From an uncultured Bacteroidales bacterium (GTDB lineage Bacteria > Bacteroidota > Bacteroidia > Bacteroidales > UBA932), in contig CAKUSF010000076.1 of assembly GCA_934678915.1 (NCBI GenBank), positions 1-9,560 on the forward strand: a DNA stretch of 9,560 bases, in the 5' to 3' direction. The notes under the pieces are model-generated. The model was not told the DNA's origin. It saw only the letters and a program-made list of their open reading frames with translations, and ran no database searches. Each line of letters opens with the position of its first letter. Within the stretch, counting starts at the first letter, position 1. Shown piece by piece: positions 1 to 6,457 of the stretch. The position numbers and the translations under genes are program-made.

Positions 1-60
1 GGTACAGACTTTTCGACTCTCACCGAGACTTTTAAGACGGCCTGGGGGGGGTGGAGGCTG

Positions 61-96
61 AGTTCAGAGCTACTAGTAACCTAGTAGCTCTGAGCT
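61..96 (-). terminator. Perfect hairpin at the tpiA stop codon, possible terminator
   Basis: TCAGAGCTACTAG (64-76) and CTAGTAGCTCTGA (81-93) form a perfect 13-bp stem with loop TAAC. Allowing one T-G wobble, the stem extends to 61-96. The right arm contains the tpiA stop codon and its last codons. No T-run follows on the minus strand, so this is not a classical intrinsic terminator. It may act as a 3'-end stabiliser or a Rho-linked end. Bases 1-60 show no gene I can support on either strand, and hold a run of eight G at 44-51. Confidence 0.4.
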
Positions 97-836
97 ATTG
101 CGATAAAGTCATCGGCTTTGAGGGCTGCACCACCAATCAAACCACCATCAATGTCCTTCTGGGCGAAGAGTTCCTTGGCGTTTGATGGCTTGCAGCTTCC
201 ACCGTAAAGAATTGTGGTGTCCTCAGCTACAGTCTCACCAAACTTCTCAGCAAGAACTTTGCGGATGCATGCGTGGATCTCCTCTGCCTGCTCAGCGGAA
301 GCGGTCTTACCTGTTCCGATGGCCCAAACTGGCTCGTAAGCCACGATGATCTTGGCCATGTCCTCAGCAGTAAAGTTGTAAAGGACATTCTTGGTCTGCT
401 CTGTGACAACATCGAAATGTTTTCCAGCCTCTCTCTGCTCAAGGTTCTCACCTACGCAAAGGATAACACCTAGACCAGCAGCAAGGGCAAGTTTAGTCTT
501 CTCAACGAGCTTCTCATCGGTCTCACCATAGTACTGCCTTCTTTCAGAGTGTCCTAGAATGGTCCACTGGCATCCTACAGAAGTCAGCATGTTCACAGCG
601 ACCTCACCCGTGTAGGCACCCTTCTCATGGTCAGCGCAGTTCTGGGCTGAAAGCTCAACCTTTGACCCCTTGAGAGCCTCTGCAACTGATGCGAGATGGG
701 TGAAAGGAGGTGCAACAATAAGTCCTACATGTTCTGGAGTCTCAACTGACTTGGCTGCAACAGCCTTAGCAAGTTCAACGCCTTCCTGGAGAGTTGTGTT
801 CATCTTCCAGTTTCCGGCAACGATTTTCTTTCTCAT
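81..836 (-). CDS. tpiA: Triosephosphate isomerase
   Basis: Interconverts dihydroxyacetone phosphate and glyceraldehyde 3-phosphate in cytoplasmic glycolysis and gluconeogenesis. The 251-residue length is normal for the single TIM-barrel family. All catalytic landmarks are visible: N9 and K11 in AGNWKMN, H96 in ILGHSERR, and the general base E168 in [13 protein letters not shown], whose tail is the phosphate-gripping loop 6. The phosphate-binding segments YGGSCKP (211-217) and GGLIGGAAL (231-239) are also present. The Cys in YGGSCKP, where many bacteria have Val, is from memory usual in Bacteroidales. The start is the ATG at 836; no Shine-Dalgarno precedes it, as expected in this phylum. It is divergent from tyrS and shares a 143-bp promoter region with it. 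Its stop codon lies in the arm of a perfect hairpin. Identification is secure. Confidence 0.98.
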   Translation of the reverse strand: MRKKIVAGNWKMNTTLQEGVELAKAVAAKSVETPEHVGLIVAPPFTHLASVAEALKGSKVELSAQNCADHEKGAYTGEVAVNMLTSVGCQWTILGHSERRQYYGETDEKLVEKTKLALAAGLGVILCVGENLEQREAGKHFDVVTEQTKNVLYNFTAEDMAKIIVAYEPVWAIGTGKTASAEQAEEIHACIRKVLAEKFGETVAEDTTILYGGSCKPSNAKELFAQKDIDGGLIGGAALKADDFIAIAQSY

Positions 837-876
837 ATCCGTTAATTTTTAAACTGTTAATTTCGTTTTCAGCCTG

Positions 877-884
877 CAAATTTA
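877..884 (-). promoter_or_regulatory. Candidate tpiA promoter, -7 box
   Basis: The minus strand reads TAAATTTG, an exact match to the Bacteroidetes -7 consensus TAnnTTTG, about 40 bases upstream of the tpiA start codon. The upstream element is weak (TTATG around 906-910, 21 bases away). The call rests on the -7 match and the position. Confidence 0.5.
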
Positions 885-897
885 CATTATTTTTGCC

Positions 898-905
898 TAA
901 CTTTG
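898..905 (+). promoter_or_regulatory. Candidate tyrS promoter, -7 box
   Basis: TAACTTTG matches TAnnTTTG exactly and lies 74 bases before the tyrS ATG, giving a leader of about 65-70 nt. No good -33 TTTG is seen at 19-20 bases upstream. The box is 13 bases from the opposing tpiA -7 box, so the two divergent promoters are nearly back to back and polymerase binding at one may hinder the other. Confidence 0.5.
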
Positions 906-979
906 CATAAATATGGCGTGAAAATAAGGCAATGCTCGAAATCCCACCATAATTTAGGAATATAAAAACACATCATACA

Positions 980-2272
980 ATGAAGAATTTCGTAGAGGAA
1001 CTCAAATGGAGAGGCATGATCCAGGACATCATGCCGGGAACAGAGGAAAAGCTCATGGAAGGCCCTCAGGCAGCCTATGTCGGCATTGACCCAACGGCTG
1101 ACTCCCTTCACATCGGGCACCTTGTCAGCATCATGATTCTTAAGCACTTCCAGCAGTGCGGGCATAAGCCCATTGCTCTGATCGGAGGTGCCACAGGAAT
1201 GATCGGAGACCCGTCAATGAAATCTCAGGAGAGAAATCTTCTGGACGAAGAGACACTCCAGCACAACATCGCTGGCATCAAGAAACAGCTGTCCAGAATC
1301 CTTGACTTCGACTCTGATGCTCCAAACAAGGCCGAGCTCGTGAACAACTACGATTGGATGAAGAACTACTCTTTTCTGAACTTTATCCGTGACGTGGGCA
1401 AGCATATTACCGTCAACTACATGATGGCAAAGGATTCCGTGAAGAAGCGTCTATCCAGCGAGTCGCGAGAGGGAATGTCTTTCACCGAGTTCAGCTACCA
1501 GTTGCTTCAAGGCTACGACTACCTCTGGCTCTACGAGAACAAGGGCTGCCGCCTCCAGCTCGGTGGAAGCGACCAGTGGGGCAACATCACCACTGGAACC
1601 GAACTCATCCGCAGGATGCTAGGCAAAACAGACGCGTTCGCTCTCACCTGCCCTCTCATCCGCAAGGCTGACGGCACTAAGTTCGGAAAGACGGAAAAAG
1701 GCAACATTTGGCTCGACCCTGAGAAGACATCTCCTTACGAGTTCTACCAGTTCTGGCTGAACGTCAGCGATGAGGATGCTGAGAGATACATCAAGATATT
1801 CACTCTTCTTGATGAAGCCACGATCAATGCAGCCATTGAAGAACACAGTCAGGACCCTGGCCGCAGAACGCTCCAACAGCTTCTCGCCAAGGAACTTACA
1901 ACTATGATCCACGGGGAGGATGAATATGCCAACGCAGTCTCCGCATCCAAAATGCTGTTCGGCAATTCCACTTCGGACGAACTCAGGAAATTGGACGAGA
2001 AGACGTTCCTTGCCGTGTTCAGCGGTGTGCCGACTTTTGATATTCAGAAAGCAGACCTTCCTTGCAACATTCTTGACTTCCTTGCAGTTAAAACTCAAGT
2101 CTTCCCTTCAAAGGGTGAAGCCAGAAAGATGGTTCAGGGCAACGGTGTGAGCATCAACAAGGACAAAATAGCGGACATCGAGTACGAAGTCTCTGAGAAA
2201 GACATCGTGGACGGGAAGTACATCCTAGCCCAGAAAGGAAAGAAGAACTACTTTATCATCAACGTGTTGTAA
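980..2272 (+). CDS. tyrS: Tyrosine--tRNA ligase
   Basis: Charges tRNA-Tyr with tyrosine via tyrosyl-adenylate in the cytoplasm. At 430 residues it has the normal bacterial TyrRS length. The class I Rossmann domain carries HIGH at 44-47 within a [16 protein letters not shown] context, the tyrosine-binding segment [10 protein letters not shown] (195-204), and the second signature as KFGKT at 234-238, the usual TyrRS variant of KMSKS. An S4-like RNA-binding domain occupies about 364-427 ([21 protein letters not shown]), which contacts the tRNA. The start is the ATG at 980 after an A-rich leader without Shine-Dalgarno. It is the first gene of a probable transcription unit: rbfA begins two bases after its stop. 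Identification is secure. Confidence 0.98.
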   Translation: MKNFVEELKWRGMIQDIMPGTEEKLMEGPQAAYVGIDPTADSLHIGHLVSIMILKHFQQCGHKPIALIGGATGMIGDPSMKSQERNLLDEETLQHNIAGIKKQLSRILDFDSDAPNKAELVNNYDWMKNYSFLNFIRDVGKHITVNYMMAKDSVKKRLSSESREGMSFTEFSYQLLQGYDYLWLYENKGCRLQLGGSDQWGNITTGTELIRRMLGKTDAFALTCPLIRKADGTKFGKTEKGNIWLDPEKTSPYEFYQFWLNVSDEDAERYIKIFTLLDEATINAAIEEHSQDPGRRTLQQLLAKELTTMIHGEDEYANAVSASKMLFGNSTSDELRKLDEKTFLAVFSGVPTFDIQKADLPCNILDFLAVKTQVFPSKGEARKMVQGNGVSINKDKIADIEYEVSEKDIVDGKYILAQKGKKNYFIINVL

Positions 2273-2274
2273 TC

Positions 2275-2622
2275 ATGGAGAAACAGGCCAGCACAAGACA
2301 ATTGAAAGTCGCCCGTGAGATTCAGAAGGATCTTGCAGAAATCATACGCGGCAAGGGCATGGCCGTGTTTGGAGGAGCTATGGTGACAGTGAGCGAGGTC
2401 AGGGTCAGTCCTGACCTATCGCTTGCCAAGACTTATGTCAGCATCTTCCCATCTTCAAAGGCTGAGGAAGTGATGAAAATCCTCAATGACAATGTCAAGT
2501 CTCTGCGCGGAGAACTCGGCCATCAGGTTGCCAAGCAGCTCCGCATTGTCCCAGAGATTGTGTTCTTCCTTGATTCCTCATTAGACTACGCCGAACACAT
2601 CGACGAACTTCTGAAGAAATAG
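2275..2622 (+). CDS. rbfA: Ribosome-binding factor A
   Basis: Small KH-like assembly factor that binds the 30S subunit and supports late 16S rRNA maturation and cold adaptation. The 115 residues match the family length. The N-terminal helix TRQLKVAREIQKDLAEII, the strand segment VSEVRVSPDLSLAKTYVSIF, the helix LRGELGHQVAKQLR and the closing VPEIVFFLDSSLDYAEHIDELL follow the RbfA pattern in order. The ATG is two bases after the tyrS stop, so translation is probably coupled to tyrS and no separate promoter is needed. A membrane-anchored HTH gene follows 35 bp downstream on the same strand. Confidence 0.94.
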   Translation: MEKQASTRQLKVAREIQKDLAEIIRGKGMAVFGGAMVTVSEVRVSPDLSLAKTYVSIFPSSKAEEVMKILNDNVKSLRGELGHQVAKQLRIVPEIVFFLDSSLDYAEHIDELLKK

Positions 2623-2643
2623 ACATTTCGGGATAATTCACAG

Positions 2644-2661
2644 ATGGGAGGAATTGCATGA
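2644..2661 (+). promoter_or_regulatory. Five-codon mini-ORF and Shine-Dalgarno-like site before the HTH gene
   Basis: A GGGAGG at 2646-2651 sits six bases before the ATG at 2658, a classical Shine-Dalgarno spacing that other genes here lack. The same stretch holds a tiny ORF, ATG at 2644 to TGA at 2659-2661 (M-G-G-I-A), which overlaps the downstream start as ATGA. Either could help start translation of the HTH protein. The frame of that protein has a stop (TAA at 2634-2636) just upstream, so 2658 is the first possible ATG. Confidence 0.35.
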
Positions 2662-3809
2662 TCTGGAACATCAGCCCTGAATGTCTCTTCTCGGAAGGAT
2701 GTCTCGTTTTCATCACGACGGGTATTTTCTGTGCGTTAGTGAGATGGAATCACATGTGCAGACCGTTTTGTGATGATGCAGACTATTTTTACCCGGCACG
2801 GAAATTGGTCACTCTCTTTTTCGCGGCCATAACCTTCTTGTTCCCTTATGTCCTTTCTCCAATGGAGCCTGCCGTGTGGCTTTACACAAGGGCATTCGGA
2901 GTATTGTACTACCCAGTATGTTTCGCTGTACTCATCCGTCAGTACTTCCAGCTTAAGAAAAGACAACAAAAAGATCCTCCGCAGTGGAAAGTTTACATCA
3001 CATCTCCATTTGTCCTTCTCATTGCCCTATTGATTCCTCTTCTGACAGGGCACTACGGATGGATGATCCAGCACGAAAGGGCTGTACTTGGAATAATCGG
3101 AGTCATTAGCCTGATTCTCTGTGGAGTGACGATCAGTGTTCTGCTAAATTTGAAGGCAGAAACAGACCGCTACAACACTGAAAACTACTCTAACGATGAG
3201 GATTTCCCCTACAAATTCGCAATCAAGATTCTCTACACGCCCATTCTTTGGATAATCTTCATGTGGATTGTCTTTGTCACAGGGAACAGGTGGATCAAAT
3301 TCGCATCTGACATTATGACATCATTTTGGATGATTCACATCCTTTGCATAATACTCCACCCTCAAAGAGTCTTAAGACCTGTGGCAGTCGATGAAAGGAT
3401 GCGCGGATTGGAAGAGGAAAAGAAGCAAGATTTACAAGAGATTGAAGAAGTTGAAGAAGAGGAAGTTCCTGAGGATGACGGGACTCCGATGGATGTTATC
3501 AGAGAAGAGGTCCTGGCTGTCATTCTACGCAGGTTCAGGGAGCCACACCTCCTTAAGACAGAAGTCCTTATGGAGCTTGGGAACGGAAAGATGAACAGAG
3601 CTAGCAAGTTCATCTCTTCAATCGGCTACTACAATCTTGTCAACATGTTCAGACTCGAATATGCTCGTCTCTACAAAGAGGCACATCCGGATGCGAAACA
3701 AGAAGAAATCGCACTAGCTTCTGGCTTTGTCTCACGAACCGCTTTCTACAAGGCTAAACGCAATGTTTCCGAAATCGATGAAAGACTGACACAAGGAATC
3801 AAAATTTGA
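2658..3809 (+). CDS. Membrane-anchored AraC-type HTH regulator
   Basis: A 383-residue protein in three parts. The first ~235 residues hold about seven hydrophobic segments (roughly 12-29, 49-67, 75-94, 112-131, 142-164, 190-208 and 213-234). A strongly acidic, probably coiled linker follows at 247-275 (LEEEKKQDLQEIEEVEEEE). The C-terminal region 278-375 resembles an AraC/XylS DNA-binding domain. The second helix-turn-helix is clear (EEIALASGFVSRTAFYKAKRNVSEI, matching the A..GF.S...F...F/K pattern), while the first is degenerate (LLKTEVLMELGNGKMNRAS). Proteins with an N-terminal membrane part and C-terminal HTH_18 domain are common in Bacteroidales and their targets are mostly unknown. It probably rides on the tyrS-rbfA transcript. 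Convergence on the GH43 gene does not prove that it controls it. The fold is fairly sure; signal and target are unknown. Confidence 0.8.
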   Translation: MIWNISPECLFSEGCLVFITTGIFCALVRWNHMCRPFCDDADYFYPARKLVTLFFAAITFLFPYVLSPMEPAVWLYTRAFGVLYYPVCFAVLIRQYFQLKKRQQKDPPQWKVYITSPFVLLIALLIPLLTGHYGWMIQHERAVLGIIGVISLILCGVTISVLLNLKAETDRYNTENYSNDEDFPYKFAIKILYTPILWIIFMWIVFVTGNRWIKFASDIMTSFWMIHILCIILHPQRVLRPVAVDERMRGLEEEKKQDLQEIEEVEEEEVPEDDGTPMDVIREEVLAVILRRFREPHLLKTEVLMELGNGKMNRASKFISSIGYYNLVNMFRLEYARLYKEAHPDAKQEEIALASGFVSRTAFYKAKRNVSEIDERLTQGIKI

Positions 3810-3827
3810 TTCTACAATGACTTGTAG
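3796..3827. terminator. Two adjacent inverted repeats at the HTH/GH43 convergent junction
   Basis: GAATCAAA-A-TTTGATTC (3796-3812) is a perfect 8-bp inverted repeat around one base. CTACAA-TGAC-TTGTAG (3812-3827) is a 6-bp stem with a 4-base loop. They overlap the stop codons of both convergent genes, which are only two bases apart. No long T-run follows on either strand, so termination is possible but weak. Confidence 0.3.
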
Positions 3828-5422
3828 GAGAAATCGCGGAAGTCAGCGTAAGTGCCTTCCGGACCTCCAGCAAACAGGGCGAGAACTATGCCGGTGAAGC
3901 CACTAGCGGTCTCACTGCTAAGGTAGCGGGTGTTCATCTGGCCCACTTGGGTGAAATTCTCTCCATCAGTAGAATAGGAAAATATGTAGAAATACTCATT
4001 ACCTTCTACCTTAAGCCAGACACGGTCTGCATTAAGTGGAATCACAGCCTCTGGACATGACAGTTCTCCGAGCCGGTAGTGAAGGTAAAGGATGCCTTTC
4101 TCCAAGAAAAGATCATAATGCGAACCTGCATCCATGAACACAGTCATTCCACCACTAGTCTTTGGCTCAGAGATAAGGGACGTGACAGCACTGAAGAAAA
4201 TGTCCTCCTGCCTACGGCCTATGAATGTAGGGGAAAGATGCGTCTCGTCGAGATTAAGTCCAGAAGATTTGAGCCTTAAGGATTTACGCGTGTAGGAATA
4301 GTTATTCATGAAAGGATTGCGGATGTAAACCCAGTCATGGCTGCACCTGTCTTTGCTGAAATCCAGAACCTTATCGGTCACTGAGCTTGTCGAAAAGACC
4401 GAGCTTGTCGAAGAGACCGAAGATTCTTGTGCATGGACGGTCACTTCGGCAGGCTCAGTGACCGGAACGGGCATATTCAAAAAGATTTCTCCACTCCCAT
4501 TGACAGTTGGCCACTCCCCTTCCGGCCACTCGACTGGTGCCAAAAAGGTCTCGCGTCCCAAGAGATGGTGATTCCCACCCTGAGTTCTGAATCCTAGACA
4601 TGTCATCCACCATGAGCCATCCGAAGCTTGCACAAAATCCGCATGACCTACTCCCTGAATTTGATTGTTCTGGGCGGCCATTGTACAGTGGGTAAGAATC
4701 GGATTGGACGGATTTCCTTCATAAGGTCCATCTACCGAACGGCTTCTGGCGATGGTGACTTTGTGGGCATATTCAGTACCACCCTCTGCAATCAGAAGGT
4801 AAAACCAGCCATCCTTGAAGTACAGATGCGGACCCTCTGGGTAACGACCACCGGTACCGTTCCAAAGGGTCTTGACCTCACTTAATTTAGTGCCGGTCAA
4901 AGGATCAATTTCGCAAAGAACTATCTGATTGTCTGTAGTACCTGTGTACCAGCATTTTCCATCGTGGAAAAACAATGATGGATCAATGCCGGGGATGTCA
5001 ACATAGATGGGGTCAGACCACTCTCCGGCAGGATTGTCTGTGTGGACTATGAAGTTGCCGCCATGGCTTGTGTTAGTGGTAATCATGTAAAATGTGCCTT
5101 CATTGTAGCGGATAGTAGGAGCATAGATGCCTCCCCAAGAAAGAGCATCGGTCAGGTCAAGTTGAGAGCGCCTGTCCAGCACATTACCAATCTGTGTCCA
5201 ATTAATTAGATCTTTACTGTGAAAGATCGGGACTCCTGGGAAATACTGGAATGAGCTATTGACAAGGTAATAATCTCCACCGACAGCACAGACACTGGGG
5301 TCCGGATGGAACCCTTTGATAATTGGGTTTTCATACGCATAAAGAGAACTAGATGCGAGAAGCAAGCCGCAAAATGCCGAAACGACAGGCTTTGAGGCAA
5401 GAATATTCCTAAGGCTTATCAT
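3812..5422 (-). CDS. Secreted GH43 glycosidase, beta-xylosidase/arabinofuranosidase type
   Basis: Probably removes xylose or arabinofuranose from xylan-type side chains or oligosaccharides outside the cytoplasm. The ATG at 5422 is preferred over a TTG three codons upstream; it gives 536 residues opening with a signal peptide (basic MISLRNILASKP, hydrophobic core, cleavage likely after SSLYA, no lipobox). The GH43 five-bladed propeller covers about 30-320. By family pattern the base is D41 (GFHPDPSV), the pKa modulator D147 (PGIDPSLF) and the acid E196 (GRYPEGPHLY). The form VNSSFQYFPGVPIFHSKDLINW suggests a subfamily 11/12-like member. A C-terminal beta-sandwich at about 352-536 (SPTFIGRRQEDIFFSAVTSL) matches the GH43 C2 type. 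Residues about 321-350 are a Ser/Thr/Val linker encoded by the dispersed repeat. No SusC/SusD pair is adjacent, so this is a solitary enzyme here. Substrate cannot be settled by reading. Confidence 0.92.
   Translation of the reverse strand: MISLRNILASKPVVSAFCGLLLASSSLYAYENPIIKGFHPDPSVCAVGGDYYLVNSSFQYFPGVPIFHSKDLINWTQIGNVLDRRSQLDLTDALSWGGIYAPTIRYNEGTFYMITTNTSHGGNFIVHTDNPAGEWSDPIYVDIPGIDPSLFFHDGKCWYTGTTDNQIVLCEIDPLTGTKLSEVKTLWNGTGGRYPEGPHLYFKDGWFYLLIAEGGTEYAHKVTIARSRSVDGPYEGNPSNPILTHCTMAAQNNQIQGVGHADFVQASDGSWWMTCLGFRTQGGNHHLLGRETFLAPVEWPEGEWPTVNGSGEIFLNMPVPVTEPAEVTVHAQESSVSSTSSVFSTSSVTDKVLDFSKDRCSHDWVYIRNPFMNNYSYTRKSLRLKSSGLNLDETHLSPTFIGRRQEDIFFSAVTSLISEPKTSGGMTVFMDAGSHYDLFLEKGILYLHYRLGELSCPEAVIPLNADRVWLKVEGNEYFYIFSYSTDGENFTQVGQMNTRYLSSETASGFTGIVLALFAGGPEGTYADFRDFSYKSL
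4376..4465. repeat. Dispersed repeat cluster inside the GH43 gene
   Basis: Three units of the window's dispersed repeat lie within the coding sequence. On the plus strand GGTCACTGAGCTTGTCGAA is at 4376-4394, then GACCGAGCTTGTCGAAGAG continues at 4397-4415. The opposite orientation GGTCACTTCGGCAGGCTC, followed by AGTGACCGG, is at 4439-4465. Read in the gene's frame, the first two give SSVSSTSSVFSTSSVTD and the third gives VTEPAEVTV. The reading frame stays open throughout and the units fall exactly between the catalytic and C-terminal domains. Confidence 0.9.
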
Positions 5423-5456
5423 ACTAAACAAAACTATTCTATTTGATTGATTTAGA

Positions 5457-5488
5457 CAAAAATAGCAATATTAATCCGAAAAATCAAA
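5457..5488 (-). promoter_or_regulatory. GH43 promoter
   Basis: On the minus strand TTTG (5488-5485), 20 bases, then TATTTTTG (5464-5457) is a full match to the Bacteroidetes TTTG-N19/20-TAnnTTTG arrangement. It predicts a start near 5450 and a leader of about 28 nt before the ATG at 5422. A second exact -7 box, TAGTTTTG (5436-5429), lies 20 bases beyond the TTTG that ends the first -7 box. Confidence 0.7.
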
Positions 5489-5518
5489 GGCAATTCTCAT
5501 CTTTGTGTGCCAGCAAGG

Positions 5519-5549
5519 TTGCAGAATTGCAGGAAAATGAATATCTTTG
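5519..5549 (+). promoter_or_regulatory. tRNA-Gln promoter
   Basis: TTG at 5519-5521, 20 bases, then TATCTTTG at 5542-5549, an exact TAnnTTTG box. Transcription would start within a few bases of the mature tRNA 5' end at 5560, a normal arrangement for a tRNA gene. The stretch between this and the GH43 promoter on the other strand holds no gene. Confidence 0.7.
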
Positions 5550-5559
5550 TGGACGGAAT

Positions 5560-5630
5560 TGAGGTATGGTGTAATGGTAGCACTACAGATTTTGGTTCTG
5601 CCAGTTCAGGTTCGAGTCCTGATATCTCAA
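5560..5630 (+). tRNA. trnQ: tRNA-Gln (anticodon UUG)
   Basis: Reads CAA (and probably CAG) codons. The 71-base cloverleaf folds by eye. Acceptor stem TGAGGTA (5560-5566) pairs with TATCTCA (5623-5629), with one G-T, and discriminator A is at 5630. The D-arm is GTG/CAC around TAATGGTAG. The anticodon arm ACAGA/TCTGC (a mismatch at the top pair) holds loop TTTTGGT with anticodon TTG at 5592-5594. The variable loop has four bases, and the T-arm is TCAGG/CCTGA with loop TTCGAGT. The U1-A72 first pair is the known GlnRS identity feature. No CCA is encoded. It stands alone rather than in a tRNA cluster. Confidence 0.95.
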
Positions 5631-5639
5631 CAAGCACTG

Positions 5640-5745
5640 GTCATTTCGGCATTTCGGTCACTGAGCCTGTCGAAGTGACCGGTAATTGTTTTAAGAAGTT
5701 GAGGGCAGTGGTTCGGCAGGCTCACCAACCGTGGTTCAGTGACAG
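5640..5745. repeat. Dispersed repeat cluster downstream of tRNA-Gln
   Basis: One well-kept unit reads GGTCACTGAGCCTGTCGAA followed directly by GTGACC (5656-5680). Its ends CGGTCAC and GTGACCG form a 7-bp inverted repeat around a 13-base centre. A decayed copy in the opposite orientation includes TTCGGCAGGCTC at 5712-5723, which could pair with GAGCCTGTCGAA at 5663-5674 with one mismatch, giving a large stem-loop. The cluster lies between the tRNA and the DJ-1 gene and could serve as a transcript end. No separate promoter for the DJ-1 gene is seen in 5631-5772. Confidence 0.85.
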
Positions 5746-5772
5746 AGAAACATTCACCTAATAATTATTACG

Positions 5773-6348
5773 ATGAAAGGGGTTTACATATTCTTAGCCG
5801 AGGGTTTCGAGGAGATCGAGGCTCTCGCTACAGTTGATGTTCTGCGCAGGGGTGGAATCAACGCACAGACAGTCTCCATCAATGAAAACATTACGGTCCA
5901 AGGAGCCCATGGCATACTGGTGGTCGCTGACATGAGGTGGAGCAGATTCAAGGCTGATGCTTACTTTGACGGCACAGACGAAAACGATGTAATGGTCTTT
6001 CCTGGAGGAATGCCCGGCACAAAGAATCTGGCCGAGAATGAGGAATTAATGGACATCATGAAGAGGCATTACTCGAAAGGCGGAACTGTCGCTGCTATCT
6101 GCGCGGCTCCAGGGCTAGTGGTCTCACAACTTCCGTCACTGGAAGGCAAAGTGTTCACCTGCTACGATGGATTCGAAGCCGCACCGATGGCAAAAGGCGG
6201 TGAATATGTCAAGGCTCCTTGTGTGGCAGATGGGAATTTGATAACCGGTCGTGGGCCAGGATGCGCTGTAGATTTCGGGCTTGCAATTGTGGAACACTTG
6301 AAAGGGACTGACTTAGCAAAAGAGATTAGGGCAAGCATGATGATTTGA
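5773..6348 (+). CDS. DJ-1/PfpI family protein
   Basis: Cytoplasmic 191-residue protein of the DJ-1/ThiJ/YajL branch, a family linked to protection against oxidative stress and reactive carbonyls (methylglyoxal-related and chaperone activities are reported, and the deglycase claim is disputed). The alpha/beta flavodoxin-like fold starts VYIFLAEGFEEIEALATVDVLRRGG. E16 in it corresponds to the Glu that hydrogen-bonds the reactive Cys (human E18). The nucleophile-elbow Cys is C110 in TVAAICAAPGLV. The C-terminal ITGRGPGCAVDFGLAIVE is a further family hallmark. The start is the ATG at 5773, just after a perfect AT palindrome TAATAATTATTA (5759-5770). It lies 142 bp after tRNA-Gln and converges on alr. 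No promoter of its own is evident, so read-through from the tRNA promoter is possible. Family sure, exact function not. Confidence 0.93.
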   Translation: MKGVYIFLAEGFEEIEALATVDVLRRGGINAQTVSINENITVQGAHGILVVADMRWSRFKADAYFDGTDENDVMVFPGGMPGTKNLAENEELMDIMKRHYSKGGTVAAICAAPGLVVSQLPSLEGKVFTCYDGFEAAPMAKGGEYVKAPCVADGNLITGRGPGCAVDFGLAIVEHLKGTDLAKEIRASMMI

Positions 6349-6353
6349 ACAGA

Positions 6354-6457
6354 CACTTCGACAGGCGCTTCGACAGACGCTTCGACAAGCTCAGCGACCG
6401 GCTCAGCGATAGGCTCAGCGACCAGCAGTGAATGGACACTGAGCTTGTCGGAGTGAC
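6354..6457. repeat. Composite 12-bp tandem repeats in the DJ-1/alr junction
   Basis: Left array: CTTCGACAGGCG (6356-6367), CTTCGACAGACG (6368-6379), then partial CTTCGACAAG (6380-6389). Right array: CTCAGCGACCGG (6390-6401), CTCAGCGATAGG (6402-6413), CTCAGCGACCAG (6414-6425). The two arrays correspond to the left and right halves of the dispersed repeat. An inverted whole unit, CACTGAGCTTGTCGGAGTGA, follows at 6437-6456, and its next base overlaps the alr stop codon at 6457. The cluster fills almost the whole 108-bp convergent gap and may act as a bidirectional transcript end. Confidence 0.88.

Noticed and set aside
1619..2098. Minus-strand open frame of 159 codons inside tyrS
   Set aside because: Fully antisense to a secure housekeeping gene, with no recognisable domain.
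4376..4465. Frameshift or insertion damage in the GH43 gene
   Set aside because: The frame is open across the repeat units, and both the catalytic and C-terminal domains are complete on either side.
5507..5761. Open frame of 84 codons running through tRNA-Gln
   Set aside because: It crosses a complete tRNA gene and the repeat cluster, and its protein shows no family features. It is open by chance.
6354..6457. CRISPR array
   Set aside because: The units are 12 bp without unique spacers, and no cas genes are nearby. This is a tandem or dispersed repeat.
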